Origin: JBEKHT01 sp049516595
Lineage (GTDB): Bacteria; Chloroflexota; Anaerolineae; Anaerolineales; RBG-16-64-43
Direction of reading: 5' to 3'
Assembly (NCBI GenBank): GCA_049516595.1
Contig: JBEKSY010000015.1
Coordinates: forward strand, 1-64,000
DNA length: 64,000 nucleotides
Numbering within the stretch: position 1 is the stretch's first letter; every line of letters begins with the position of its first letter. The translations under genes were made by a program, and so were the position numbers. Shown piece by piece: positions 1 to 9,244 of this stretch. The notes under the pieces are model-generated. The model did not search any database, was not told where the DNA came from, and was given only the letters and a program-made list of their open reading frames with translations.

Positions 1-114
1 GACTTGCCGGGCAACTTCCGCTTGGCTCAGCCCCTTGCGGAGCAGTCGAGCGGCCTGCATGCGCCGCCGCTCCAGTGCCTCAAAGTCTCGCTTGACTCCT
101 CGTGGGTTTCCCAT
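1..114 (-). CDS. IS630-like transposase, N-terminal fragment cut by window edge
   Basis: The visible 38 codons run off the left edge. They start with an ATG at 114 and encode a basic helix followed by the beginning of a helix-turn-helix, with the segments LERRRMQAARLLRKG and LSQAEVARQV. This arrangement is typical of the N-terminal DNA-binding domain of IS630-family transposases, which act as cut-and-paste DDE enzymes. The AT-rich stretch just upstream (about 140-170) contains TATAAT-like boxes on the minus strand and probably holds the promoter. The catalytic domain and element ends lie outside the window, so completeness cannot be judged. A free-standing HTH regulator is the alternative. 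Confidence 0.6.
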   Translation of the reverse strand, partial: MGNPRGVKRDFEALERRRMQAARLLRKGLSQAEVARQV

Positions 115-231
115 GCCCCCACGATACCACAAAATCCGAGAAAAGTCATTATATTATACGATTCTCAATAGGCCGCTCCAGGTTCGCCCGGAGCCTACCC
201 CTTCCAGACATTCTCCAAAGGGAACCGGGGC

Positions 232-3087
232 CTAGATCGCGGGCAGCCTAGCCGCCGCCCTCCGGCGCAAGACGAACTTGGTCATCTCAGCTGCCACCGA
301 GGCGGCCAGGAAGAGAGGAGCCATAACCAACCATTCCCGCCATCCCAGTGCCACGGTGCTGAAGATGGGATCGAGGAAGGGCACGTAAATCACGACCATC
401 AGGAGAAGGAAAGAGGAAAGACAAGCATAGTTCATCCAGCGGCTGGAGAAGGGACCCATCGAGAACAGGCTGTACCGTTCACTGCGAGCGGTGTAGGCTC
501 GCAGCAGCTCGGACATGATGAGGGTGGCAAACGTCACGGTCTGGGCGGCTGCCAGATCGCCCGGAAAGCGTCTCAATCCCCACACGAAGGCCAACAACAC
601 CGCGCTCGTCATCACCACCGCCTGGACGAGGACTCCCACCTGCATCTCCCCATTAATCACAGGCTCTTTGGGTGGCCGAGGCGGAACCTTCATGACATCT
701 GGATCCCCCTTTTCCAGACCCAAAGCCAACGCCGGAGCCCCGTCGGTTACGAGATTCAGCCAGAGCAGCTGGATTGGGGTCAGAGGCAGCGGCAGGCCAG
801 CCAACATCGAAAGGAAGACGATCAGGATCTCCCCCACATTGCACGAGATCAGGTAGAACACAAACTTGCGAATGTTTGAATAGATGATTCGCCCTTCCTC
901 GATCGCCGCCACGATGCTCGCGTAGTTGTCGTCGGTCAGAACCATGTCCGCCGTTTCCCTGGAGACGTCGGTCCCAGTGATCCCCATGGCGATGCCGATA
1001 TTCGCCCGCTTGAGAGCCGGGGCGTCGTTCACCCCATCCCCGGTCATCGCCACCACGTGGCCCCGCTCCTTGAGAGCATCCACAATCTTGACCTTGTGCA
1101 TGGGCGAAACGCGCGCAAAGGCATCTACTTCGTTGGCGATCCCTGCCAGAGCCTGGTCGCTCAAGCCATCCAGCTCAAGGCCTGTGAGCACGCGACCCTT
1201 CGGCCTGAGCAGGCCAATCTGCCGGGCCACCGCCAGGGCGGTCTCTTTGGCGTCGCCCGTGATCATGATTGTCTTGAGGCCGGCCTCGCGCGCCACCTGC
1301 ACGGCCTGAGCCACCTCTTCGCGAGGCGGATCGATCATGCCCAGGAGGCCGAGGAAGATGAGGTTTTTCTCTACCTCGTCGGCCGATGGGGAGGCCGGCA
1401 ATCCGCTCAGCGGGCGCCAAGCCACTCCAAGGATTCGCAGGGCGTCTCGGGCCATGCGGTCGGCAGCGGCCAGGACCTCCTCGCGCATGGCCGCGTCCAA
1501 GATCCGCGTCTCCCCTCCGAGGCAGACTCGGTCACAGCGCTCCAAGACGAGCCCCGGGGCTCCTTTCACAAATACCAGGTAAGGCATGGGATCCGGCAGC
1601 TGCCTATGCGGCAGAATCTGCGGGGAGAGGACTTCATGAATCGTAGCCATGCGTTTGCGCTCAGAGTCGAAGGGAATCTCCAAGACCCTGGGCAGCGCCC
1701 GCTGCAATTCCCCGCGCTCTAGCCCGGCCTTGGCCGCCGCTACGGCCATCGCGCCCTCCGTGGGGTCGCCCACCATGCGCCAGGTGGTTTGTCCCTGCTC
1801 CTCTCCACTCCGCTCCAGCCGCGCATCGTTGCAAAGCTGAGCGCCCAGGAGCATTAGGAGCATCCCCTCTTCCTGCCGGGGATCGAAGCGACGACCAGCC
1901 TCGAGGAAGGATCCTTGTGGATCGTAACCGCGCCCGGTGACCTCGAACGTCCGGCCGCTAGCCCAGCCCTTGACCACCGTCATCTCGTTCTGGGTGAGCG
2001 TCCCGGTCTTATCCGAACAAATGACCGTTGCCGACCCCAGGGTCTCGACCGCAGGCAACTTGCGCAACAGGACGTGCCTGCGCACCATCCGTTGCATTCC
2101 CAAGGCCAGGCAGATCGTGACGACCGCCGGAAGCCCCTCCGGGACAGCGGCAATCGCCAGGCTCACCGCGGTCATGAAGAGGTTCACCAGGTCACGTTCC
2201 GCGGATCGAAGGTAGGCGTAGGCGCCCTGCGTGAGAGCAATGCCCCATTGTGTGTCACGGAAGATGCCGACCACAAAGATGATCCCGCAGATCGCCAGGG
2301 TGGCTATGCCCAGCGTCTTTCCCAGCTCGTCCAGCTTGATCTGCAGAGGGGTGGGCTCCTCCTCATACGATTGGATCATCTGCGCAATCAGCCCAATCTG
2401 CGTGCGCATGCCGGTGCCGGTCACCAGTCCCATTCCGCGACCGTAACTCACCAGCGTACCCATGAAGGCGCTATTGCGGCGGTCCCCCAGCGGAATCTCG
2501 CGGTCCAGAACCACCCTTGCATCCTTGGCCGCCGCGACCGACTCCCCGGTGAGCGAGGCTTCCTCAATCCTTAGATTCACGCTCTCCATCAGGCGCATGT
2601 CCGCCGGGACGTAGTTGCCCGCCTCCAAGAGAACAATATCCCCGCTCACAAGTTCGCGGGCGGGGACCGCTTGTTGACGGCCATCCCGGATCACCTGGGC
2701 ATTCGGAACGGCCAGCTTCTGGAGTGCCGCCAGGGCGCGCTCTGCCCTGGATTCTTGCAATACTCCCAGCAGGGCGTTGAGGATCACAATCGCAATGATC
2801 GCCAGGGCATCCAGAACCTCTCCCAGGAGAAGGGAAACGACAGCGGCGACCAACAGCAAAATCACCAGGAAATTGTTGAATTGGCCAAGCAACAGACGGA
2901 TCCAGCCAGCTCTCGGAAGTTCGACCAGTTCATTGGGGCCAAGACGAGCCAAGCGAGCCCTCGCTTCTTCGCCGGTCAGTCCTCGGTGCAGCCGTGTGTC
3001 AAGCTGGTCGGCAATTTCCTCCACCGAGGCGGCATGGGGGGCTGCGTGGTCCAAGGGAGCAGGTTGGGTTGCGTTCTCGTTGAGCAT
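232..3087 (-). CDS. Cation-transporting P-type ATPase, Ca2+ (PacL/SERCA) type
   Basis: A 951-residue P2A-type ATPase that pumps Ca2+ (or a related divalent cation) out of the cytoplasm at the cost of ATP. The N-terminal cation-ATPase domain is followed by the A-domain TGES loop (about residues 180-183). The phosphorylation motif SDKTGTLT has Asp359, and TGDGVNDAPALK marks the hinge. Ion-site residues of the SERCA type are all visible: PEGLP in M4, the N and E of CNVGE in M5, and N, T and D of NLVTDG in M6. This supports Ca2+ over Na+/K+ or H+ transport. The length is normal and the gene appears intact. It stands alone, with a short gap to the HAD gene upstream. Start codon ATG at 3087; no strong ribosome site is seen. 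Confidence 0.93.
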   Translation of the reverse strand: MLNENATQPAPLDHAAPHAASVEEIADQLDTRLHRGLTGEEARARLARLGPNELVELPRAGWIRLLLGQFNNFLVILLLVAAVVSLLLGEVLDALAIIAIVILNALLGVLQESRAERALAALQKLAVPNAQVIRDGRQQAVPARELVSGDIVLLEAGNYVPADMRLMESVNLRIEEASLTGESVAAAKDARVVLDREIPLGDRRNSAFMGTLVSYGRGMGLVTGTGMRTQIGLIAQMIQSYEEEPTPLQIKLDELGKTLGIATLAICGIIFVVGIFRDTQWGIALTQGAYAYLRSAERDLVNLFMTAVSLAIAAVPEGLPAVVTICLALGMQRMVRRHVLLRKLPAVETLGSATVICSDKTGTLTQNEMTVVKGWASGRTFEVTGRGYDPQGSFLEAGRRFDPRQEEGMLLMLLGAQLCNDARLERSGEEQGQTTWRMVGDPTEGAMAVAAAKAGLERGELQRALPRVLEIPFDSERKRMATIHEVLSPQILPHRQLPDPMPYLVFVKGAPGLVLERCDRVCLGGETRILDAAMREEVLAAADRMARDALRILGVAWRPLSGLPASPSADEVEKNLIFLGLLGMIDPPREEVAQAVQVAREAGLKTIMITGDAKETALAVARQIGLLRPKGRVLTGLELDGLSDQALAGIANEVDAFARVSPMHKVKIVDALKERGHVVAMTGDGVNDAPALKRANIGIAMGITGTDVSRETADMVLTDDNYASIVAAIEEGRIIYSNIRKFVFYLISCNVGEILIVFLSMLAGLPLPLTPIQLLWLNLVTDGAPALALGLEKGDPDVMKVPPRPPKEPVINGEMQVGVLVQAVVMTSAVLLAFVWGLRRFPGDLAAAQTVTFATLIMSELLRAYTARSERYSLFSMGPFSSRWMNYACLSSFLLLMVVIYVPFLDPIFSTVALGWREWLVMAPLFLAASVAAEMTKFVLRRRAAARLPAI

Positions 3088-3152
3088 CAGAAGAAGGTGA
3101 AGGTTGGGGAGCCCACGGTGGTTATTCCTGCGCTTCGCACTGCGGCCCCGGG

Positions 3153-4364
3153 TTATGCCATCGCATGGGTGAGAATCCCTGCTTCCATGAGAGCCTGACC
3201 AACGTTCCCAAAAACCGGGTAACCCAAGCCCTGCAGGACTTTGCTGCGCTGCGGAGTGCTCCCGATCCCCCAGGGGTGGAGGGCGACTTCCGCCCCGTGT
3301 CCCCTCAGCAGGTCTACGGCCTGCTCTACTCCGCGCAGGCTGGACGGAGAGTCCTCAAAGACGTGCAGATCAATCTCTCCTTCTTGGAAGGAAGTCAAGG
3401 CGCCGGTCAGTCGATCTTCCTCGAAGAGTCGGCAGGCAGACAGCAGGGCGTCCTCGTCCATCGCCCCGAGCGTTCTGGCCATCGCCGCCAGGGCATGGAC
3501 CGGAGAGGGCTTCAGGTAGGCGTCGGAATAGACGTGGCGTTCGCCGGCCAGCCAGCGAAGCTGGCCGAAGCCAACAACAGGCCAATGGGCCAGCCCGACC
3601 CGCTCCAGGGTGACCTCCGCCTCGGGCGCATACTCGCCCCCTACGGCGGATGGCATGACGGGCTTGGTCAGTCGCAGGGTGAAAACGGCGGCACGTGTCT
3701 CCCCGTTGCTCGTGCAGCTCACGAGATCCTGGGTCTCCTCGGCCGAGAGAGTGGGACCGTCGCTTTCCCAGAGAAAGGAGGTCGTTTCAAAAGAGGGTTC
3801 TTCGGCGTAGGTCAAGCGGAAACCCTCGGATCCCAGGGTGAAGTGTTGGAAGACGCGCATCGTCACGGAGCTACGGAAGTCGCGCGTCTGCCCAAGGAGA
3901 ATCTCCAGTGCCCTCGCCAGCTCCTGCCTGCGTCCCTCGGCATCTCCGCGTTGCGTCGCGGCGAGAAGGAGAGCGAGCGCCACACGGGGCGGAGGGGTCC
4001 CGGGGAGCCTCGCGGCCGAAATCCTCTCGCCCCAGTCGGCATAGTCAGGTTGAGGAAGGACGCCAGCGGCTCGATCGCGAATGGCCGACAGAATGCCCTC
4101 CCAAGTTCCGGGCAGGCGCAGCTGAGGATCACGGCGCCACAGATCGGTCACGAGGACCGCCAAGCAAATGGCCGATGAGTCCCACTCGGACGTCAAACCG
4201 TTGATCTCCAGAGATTCAATCGCGTCCTCATCCGGGGCCAGATCTCCAAGCCCCATCAGGCGACTAAAGTGATTCACGGTCGCCTGCAGGGCCCGTTGGT
4301 AGCCCCCGAGAGTAATCAAAACCCCGTCGAGATCGAAAAGGAGAATTCTACGCGCCAGTGGCAT
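3153..4364 (-). CDS. HAD-like protein with a large atypical insert
   Basis: A protein of 403 residues when started at the ATG at 4364, which places the HAD motif I (LLFDLDGVL) near the N-terminus. An in-frame start at 4556 would add about 64 low-complexity basic residues and is unlikely. A segment FEDSPSSLRGVEQAVDLL near residue 340 resembles the C-terminal Asp motif of HAD hydrolases. The central 200 residues do not resemble a standard HAD cap domain, and the substrate cannot be read from sequence. A perfect TATAAT lies 58 bp upstream. The first Asp pair suggests phosphatase or phosphotransferase chemistry, but this is family knowledge, not proof. Confidence 0.6.
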   Translation of the reverse strand: MPLARRILLFDLDGVLITLGGYQRALQATVNHFSRLMGLGDLAPDEDAIESLEINGLTSEWDSSAICLAVLVTDLWRRDPQLRLPGTWEGILSAIRDRAAGVLPQPDYADWGERISAARLPGTPPPRVALALLLAATQRGDAEGRRQELARALEILLGQTRDFRSSVTMRVFQHFTLGSEGFRLTYAEEPSFETTSFLWESDGPTLSAEETQDLVSCTSNGETRAAVFTLRLTKPVMPSAVGGEYAPEAEVTLERVGLAHWPVVGFGQLRWLAGERHVYSDAYLKPSPVHALAAMARTLGAMDEDALLSACRLFEEDRLTGALTSFQEGEIDLHVFEDSPSSLRGVEQAVDLLRGHGAEVALHPWGIGSTPQRSKVLQGLGYPVFGNVGQALMEAGILTHAMA

Positions 4365-4421
4365 CAGGTAGGGTGGGTCGCTCGAATGGCTCAGCCTCTC
4401 TCGGGCCGACGAACGCAATCG

Positions 4422-4427
4422 ATTATA
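4422..4427 (-). promoter_or_regulatory. -10 box for the HAD-like gene
   Basis: Minus-strand TATAAT, a perfect match, 58 bp before the chosen ATG at 4364. No good -35 hexamer is found at 16-18 bp spacing, so this is only a plausible promoter. Confidence 0.4.
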
Positions 4428-4673
4428 AACAGTGTTGTCGATTCTGTTCCCGAAAGCCGCCCAGGAGGGTGTCCCTATTCCCTTCCGGATCCACCTTCGA
4501 GGTGGCCTCTTCCACACGCACCAGTTGCGGACGCACAAGGTTAGCGGGTGGAGCACCTCTACAAGTTGTTTCCCCGGAATGAAGAGGTCGCAAGGTGAAC
4601 CGATCGGGGTCCGGCCCTAGCCTGCAGTCAATCACCTGCACCGGGTGAGCGGGTTAGACCCCAGGCATCATGG

Positions 4674-4702
4674 GCGAAGCCCTGGCCAAGCCAGGGCTTC
4701 GC
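4674..4702 (-). terminator. 13-bp perfect hairpin downstream of MFS gene
   Basis: An inverted repeat GCGAAGCCCTGGC / GCCAGGGCTTCGC with loop CAA. It lies about 125 bp beyond the stop of the minus-strand MFS gene. No U-run follows on the minus strand; on the plus strand CTTTTC follows after seven bases. Likely a transcript end or 3' stabiliser. Confidence 0.5.
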
Positions 4703-4825
4703 GGTGACTCTTTTCTCAGAAGTTGTAACTCAATTCGCGAATGCGCCCTCTTCTGGCGGCCTCCTACCGATGTCTCGCTGGAATTCCGGGTCTCTGCGGC
4801 TCGGTCCCCCAGCCGAAGAGCCGGT

Positions 4826-6061
4826 TCAGCGAGCGCCTCCGCTGGCTTGCACCAGGCTCCGTGGCTCCTGTAATCGCAAGCTCAAGAAGATGCTAGCGGC
4901 CATGAGCACGATCAGGGCGATCAGAGAGGGGGTCATCGCGCCGGTGGTTGGAGTCCGGAAGCTGTCCATTGCGAAAATAAAAGCGATGCCCGAGATCTGC
5001 CCCATCAAGATCAGCATGCCGTAGGAGGTCCCCTCCGGGGCGGGCAGCGTGACCTCGGCCCCGTACTGGAATCCAATCGGGGCCGCGCTGAGCAAGAAAA
5101 ATCCCAAGAACAGGGCCGACGCGATCAGGAGAGCGTAGCTCCCAAAGAAGGTGAGACCGGCCAGGCCCAGGGTCCCGCCGATCAGGGCGACCACGATGAA
5201 GGGAACCCTCCTGTGGTAGTGATCCGAAAGAGAGGGCAGGATCACTGCGCCGACGATGCCTCCCACGACCATCAAGGCCCCGATGATCCCGGCTTGGGTC
5301 GCGTCAAGGCCCCGAGGTTTGACAATATCCTCAATCCAGGTAGAAACCGCATTGAACAAACCCAAAGCCACGAAGAAGATGACCATCATCACCTGGAAGT
5401 CCGGGTTGGTCACCATTTGGCGAAGCCCGTCAAACATGAGAGAACGAGCCTCCTGCTCGGGAGGACAAGGCGGCGTCGCCGGCCGTTCTCGCACCAGGGC
5501 AAAGAACAGGACACCGGAAATCACGGAGATGATGCCGTAGGTGAGCAGCATTCCCGCGATTCCTGAGCGAAGCGCCAACAAGGGCGTGACGACCATCCCA
5601 ACGACAATACCGAGGAACAACGCCAGGGAGGTGAACCCCACGATCGTCGCCCGATCGCTCACGGGAAACCAGCGTGCGACCACTTTGGTCTGGGCATTAA
5701 GGACAAAGGGCTGGCCGATAGCAATCCCGATCTGGGCGACCAACACCCAGGTGTAGGAAGGCGCAACCAGACCCCGGAGCAGGCCAAAGATGGCTGTGAA
5801 GGCGGCGCCGATCCCCACGCCGACACGAATCCCGTAGGTGTCAATGGCCCAGGAGGCAGGGATCGACATGATGATGAAGACAATCATGAAGCTCATGGAG
5901 AGAAGGCCGATGCTCAGGTCGGAGACGCCGTAGAATTTCCCCGCGTCAACGGTTATGGATGCAAAGGTAATCCACAGCATCTGAGTGACGGCGACCACCG
6001 CCGCAAAGGCCACAAGCACAACCCAACGGTAGCCGTAGACCGTGAAAGTGTTCTTTTCCAT
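4826..6061 (-). CDS. MFS transporter, FLVCR-like
   Basis: A 411-residue integral membrane protein with about 12 hydrophobic segments. The N-terminal stretch (YGYRWVVLVAFA, then LWITFASI) and the long first half resemble the FLVCR group of the major facilitator superfamily. Members of that group move haem, choline or other small organic solutes. The substrate here is not predictable. A central cytoplasmic loop (around residues 195-215) is acidic and Pro-rich. The ATG at 6061 is preceded by GAGGAGGTAGGG, a strong ribosome site. The gene is alone and has an unusually long possible leader (6062-6385) with mutually exclusive pairing options. Confidence 0.85.
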   Translation of the reverse strand: MEKNTFTVYGYRWVVLVAFAAVVAVTQMLWITFASITVDAGKFYGVSDLSIGLLSMSFMIVFIIMSIPASWAIDTYGIRVGVGIGAAFTAIFGLLRGLVAPSYTWVLVAQIGIAIGQPFVLNAQTKVVARWFPVSDRATIVGFTSLALFLGIVVGMVVTPLLALRSGIAGMLLTYGIISVISGVLFFALVRERPATPPCPPEQEARSLMFDGLRQMVTNPDFQVMMVIFFVALGLFNAVSTWIEDIVKPRGLDATQAGIIGALMVVGGIVGAVILPSLSDHYHRRVPFIVVALIGGTLGLAGLTFFGSYALLIASALFLGFFLLSAAPIGFQYGAEVTLPAPEGTSYGMLILMGQISGIAFIFAMDSFRTPTTGAMTPSLIALIVLMAASIFLSLRLQEPRSLVQASGGAR

Positions 6062-6385
6062 GGCACCCTACCTCCTCGAAGAGGGTTGCCTTCCTGGAAT
6101 GGTGTCGCGCTAGCCGAGTTTCCACTCCGAACGCATGTGCAACGAACGCCACCTTGTCTCCTGTTACAACACCAATCGCGCGACTTAGGGTTCTCCGCTC
6201 GACACCCTCCTCTCCGCCAGGCGGACGCACAAGCATCCCCTGGGCAAGCTTCGCGCTCGCAGTCCCTGCGGCCCGGGTGCCTTTCATCTGGAAGTCAGCT
6301 ATCTTTCCATCCGGGCATTTCGGTCTATTCCCTCGTCATCCCCGGGCTCTCGTCTGAGGAGACTCACTCATCCCCTCCAAGAAGC
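6062..6385. other. Intergenic/leader region upstream of MFS gene
   Basis: About 320 bp without a gene. On the minus strand it would form the 5' leader of the MFS gene. The segment at 6101-6110 can pair either with 6178-6184 or, through overlapping bases, with 6200-6206. No known riboswitch consensus was recognised. Confidence 0.4.
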
Positions 6386-6742
6386 TCAGCGGGGTAACCC
6401 ATCACCCGGGATTCCAAACCAGGGGTGGATCTCGTAGATCAAGCGGCCGGCCTTGACCGCCGGGTCTTCCTCCAGCAGTTGCCGAACCTCATCCTCGTCC
6501 GTGGCCGCGAAGATCCCTATGCCCCGCAAGCTCCCTTCGTCCGTCACGGGCCCGTTGAGGAGCAGCTTTCCCTCCGCCCGCAACCAGAACAGGTGGCGCA
6601 GGTGCTCCATTTGCAGCCGATCGGCCTCGGCGGGCGGCAGATCTCTGTGTGGCCCGGTTTTGTAGAGGAAGGCGGTGTATTGCCTTCCCGATGCGACCTT
6701 CTTCCGAATGGTCTCATCCGTGATCTCTGCTCGTGACCTCAT
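6386..6742 (-). CDS. YCII-related (YciI-like) protein
   Basis: A protein of 118 residues from the ATG at 6742, which has AAGGAG nine bases upstream; a longer frame to 6838 adds a Cys-rich tail and is less likely. The order of elements fits the YCII fold, a small dimeric alpha/beta barrel: a central HLRHLFWLRAEGKLLLNGPV segment, then DEGSLRGIGIFAATDEDEV, and a C-terminal DPAVKAGRLIYEIHPWF. Many YciI proteins carry a conserved His-Asp pair and are proposed to be small enzymes, but their substrates are mostly unknown. The gene is monocistronic here and gives no contextual clue. Confidence 0.8.
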   Translation of the reverse strand: MRSRAEITDETIRKKVASGRQYTAFLYKTGPHRDLPPAEADRLQMEHLRHLFWLRAEGKLLLNGPVTDEGSLRGIGIFAATDEDEVRQLLEEDPAVKAGRLIYEIHPWFGIPGDGLPR

Positions 6743-7177
6743 TCGAGCGGCTCCTTGCTGAGAAGTGGACCGACTTTCAATATCACGGCAATCCTGTCCC
6801 CGAGTCACCCAACAGATACAAATAACCCGTCCTGGCATGCGAGAGCGGCTCTACAAAACGGCAGGTTGAGCCACGGCGGATTGGCAGATCCGGAGGGCAT
6901 TGATCGGTGGTGGCACGTTCGTCTTTCCATTATTATTAGACCATAGTGGGCCGGGGGCCTGGGCACGAGCGGGTTGTGCCTGAGATTGCCTGGAGGGCAG
7001 GTCCCACTGGGCCATGGGGCGGCGAAAGGGAGCGGAAATCTCACCCGAACCCAGCAGACGCCTCTGCGGCGCGGATGGGTCAGAGCACTCGGGGCAGGGC
7101 CCATCCGACGGACATCCAGGCGCTGCCACCAGCCCATCGGGGACACACTTCTTTGCAAGATAGACGGAGACCAATCG
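6743..7177. other. Divergent intergenic region
   Basis: About 435 bp between the divergent YCII and AIM24-family genes. It should hold both promoters; AT-rich patches lie near 6790-6830 and 6925-6945. No RNA gene, repeat or coding frame with a ribosome site was found. Confidence 0.5.
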
Positions 7178-7921
7178 ATGACCATTCCAGATATCCCCAC
7201 CGTAGCCGAGGTAAGTGGAAAGTCCAGGAGTGGGATTAACTACCACATCTTGGGGACTGTGCAGCAGACATTGGCCGTGGATTTGCAGCCCGGCCAGCAG
7301 GTCTACACCGATGCAGGTGCCATGTCTTGGATGACCGCCTCGGCCAGCATGAACACCAGTTCAGGGGGAGGACTGGGCGGGATGCTCAAGCGGGCCGCGT
7401 CCGGGGCGACTGCCTTCATCATCAATTTCGCGGCCTCGGGCGAACCCGGCCAAGCCGCATTCAGCACCGATTTCCCCGGCAAGATCCTGCCGGTGGAACT
7501 GGACGCCGGGCAGTCCATTGTGATGCACAAGCACGCGTTTCTGTGCGCGGAGAAGAGTGTCACTCTGGACGTTTTCTTCACCCGGAAGCTGGGGGCGGGT
7601 TTCTTTGGTGGAGAGGGTTTCATCCTTCAGAAGCTGACCGGACCCGGGATCGCATTCGGCGAGCTGGATGGGGACGCCGTTGAGTACCATCTGAAATCGG
7701 GCGAGGTCATGAAAGTCGAACCCGGCCACGTGGCCATGTTTGAAGCGACGGTGGCTTTCGATATCGAGATGATCAAGGGAATGACCAACATTCTGCTCGG
7801 AGGAGAGGGGGTATTCCTGGCCACGCTGAAGGGCCCTGGGCGGATCTGGCTCCACTCGATGACGGTGAGCAAGATGGCTCACCGCCTGGTGGAGTATCTG
7901 CCGGCCAAGTCGAGTGGATGA
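7178..7921 (+). CDS. AIM24/TIGR00266 family protein
   Basis: A protein of 247 residues from the ATG at 7178, which has GGAGA eight bases upstream. The beta-rich body contains the family hallmarks. These are a PGQQVYTDAGAMSWM start, a Gly-rich segment (SSGGGLGGMLKRAASG), a central GFFGGEGFILQKLTGPG, and a C-terminal LLGGEGVFLATLKGPGRIWL. The family forms a double-stranded beta-helix and its bacterial role is unknown; in mitochondria AIM24 is tied to inner-membrane organisation. The gene is followed by a very strong hairpin at 8033-8068, so it is probably a single-gene transcript. Confidence 0.85.
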   Translation: MTIPDIPTVAEVSGKSRSGINYHILGTVQQTLAVDLQPGQQVYTDAGAMSWMTASASMNTSSGGGLGGMLKRAASGATAFIINFAASGEPGQAAFSTDFPGKILPVELDAGQSIVMHKHAFLCAEKSVTLDVFFTRKLGAGFFGGEGFILQKLTGPGIAFGELDGDAVEYHLKSGEVMKVEPGHVAMFEATVAFDIEMIKGMTNILLGGEGVFLATLKGPGRIWLHSMTVSKMAHRLVEYLPAKSSG

Positions 7922-8032
7922 AGGCATCCCTCAACTCGGACCCTCCTCCAAGGTAGCGGAGCCTCCACATAGAGAAATGCGTGGGTATGACTCGCGCGCG
8001 GCGAAAACAGGCTGCCCCGCCTCAGCAGATCG

Positions 8033-8068
8033 ACGAGGACGCGCTCCGAGACTGGAGCGCGTCCTCGT
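8033..8068 (+). terminator. 15-bp perfect hairpin after AIM24-family gene
   Basis: A perfect inverted repeat with 15-bp arms (ACGAGGACGCGCTCC) and loop GAGACT, 112 bp beyond the stop at 7921. No long U-run follows (ATCCCGTTTG), so it may terminate weakly or protect the 3' end. Confidence 0.6.
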
Positions 8069-8806
8069 ATCCCGTTTGTGACCGTCTCATCCTCAGGCTT
8101 TCGTTGGAATTGGTGTCGTTGCTGACTCACCGGGAAAGGAACCACCGCCAACGTACCTGCATGGCCTGTGAATAGTATTGGTCACTTCCGAACGCCACAA
8201 TAGCTCTTGTATTGGACACACTCTTTCCAGGCCGGACCATAACACATACCGGAACCGAGAGCCCTGCACGCAGCCTGACCGGCTTTGCCTCCGGGCGCAA
8301 GAACACAGCCGATTTGTGCTGCCGCAAGGCAGGAAGTGGATTCGCGACCGGGGTGGTAGACGGTCTTGGCCCCAACCCACCAACAATTGCCGCTGGGTCG
8401 CATGCGTGGGCGCCAGGATTCACACTTTCTATGGCTCTATGCTGGCTCTGGTCGTGTGAGGCGCAGTTTGCCTGGCTAGAACTCCGCGCTATCATCGATT
8501 GAGCGTGGCAGGCTCGATGGTTATTCGGGCGTTTCTCATGCGCTTGTAAGGGTCGAGGAATGAAGGGAATTCGGGTAACGAAACCTAATGACTGATGAGT
8601 TGAGTGAACCCATGAGCCTGGAAAAGGCGTGCAATCAAAGCACTTCAACGGATCCCAAATCGACGCTGATTCAAACCGAATGCGCCAGGACCGGCTTGCT
8701 CCATGCTCCATATACCCCAAGCTCCATCGGCAGCCTAGTTGAGAGCACAGCACAAGCGCCGAACGCCTTGGAGCCAAACGTACACCACGTCGCAGTGCTC
8801 ATTTCG
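8069..8806. other. Gene-poor stretch
   Basis: About 740 bp in which no frame carries recognisable protein sequence or a good ribosome site. Base composition is less GC-rich than the neighbouring genes. A minus-strand frame of 216 codons (8127-8777) is Cys/Ser/Arg-rich, without domain features, and is not called. The stretch may be decayed mobile DNA. Confidence 0.5.
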
Positions 8807-9244
8807 CTACAATTGGGCGGTTCCTTTCCTGAAAATTCCCTCGGGTTTCTCGGCGTTCACTTGCCCGTCCACCTTGCCCCATCTTCCAGGCTTGCAGAAG
8901 GTCATATCTTCCCTGGCGACTTCCTCCGAAGAAGAATCCGACTCGGCTGAGTAGCGCTGCAACTCTTGCCGAAAGGGGTATCGGGGATTGAACTCGTAGA
9001 GTAGAGTTCTGCCGACCTGTTTGGTTGTCAATACCCCGCCCGCTTCGAGTTTCACGAGCTGCTTCGGGATGGAATCGGGATCTGACTTGAAGAACCTTGC
9101 GATCTCGCGCGTGTAACCCTGCCCCCTCGTAAGAATGTAGACAAGGACCCTTTCAGCGCTTGTTGATCCAAGTATCGGTTCGAGCACTATGAGTAGCCTT
9201 TCATCTGCCAGACTGACTCCGGCACGTGTGAGAAGATGGCTCAC
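8807..9244 (-). CDS. Winged-helix transcriptional regulator
   Basis: A protein of 145 residues starting with GTG at 9244. Residues about 22-95 form a winged helix. They include a segment SAERVLVYILTRGQGYTREIA, a recognition helix with SDPDSIPKQLVKLEAGG, and a wing VLTTKQVGRTLLYEFNPRYPF. This pattern is common in stand-alone ArsR-like regulators that often sit beside nucleotidyltransferase or toxin genes; no such partner is visible here. The C-terminal 45 residues are polar. A weak -10 (TATTCT) ends nine bases before the start, so the mRNA may be nearly leaderless. Confidence 0.7.
   Translation of the reverse strand: MSHLLTRAGVSLADERLLIVLEPILGSTSAERVLVYILTRGQGYTREIARFFKSDPDSIPKQLVKLEAGGVLTTKQVGRTLLYEFNPRYPFRQELQRYSAESDSSSEEVAREDMTFCKPGRWGKVDGQVNAEKPEGIFRKGTAQL

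Larger units (their letters stand above)
4365..4825. other. Intergenic stretch without a convincing gene
   Basis: About 460 bp between the HAD-like gene and the MFS gene. It holds the -10 box at 4422 and the hairpin at 4674-4702; small reading frames on both strands lack ribosome sites and recognisable sequence. Confidence 0.6.

Noticed and set aside
8577..8612. CGAAAC and CTGATGAG close together, resembling the hammerhead ribozyme core
   Set aside because: The bases between and after the motifs cannot form helix II or III in any permuted order.
8127..8777. A 216-codon minus-strand frame
   Set aside because: Composition is unlike a folded protein, with no recognisable domain and no ribosome site.
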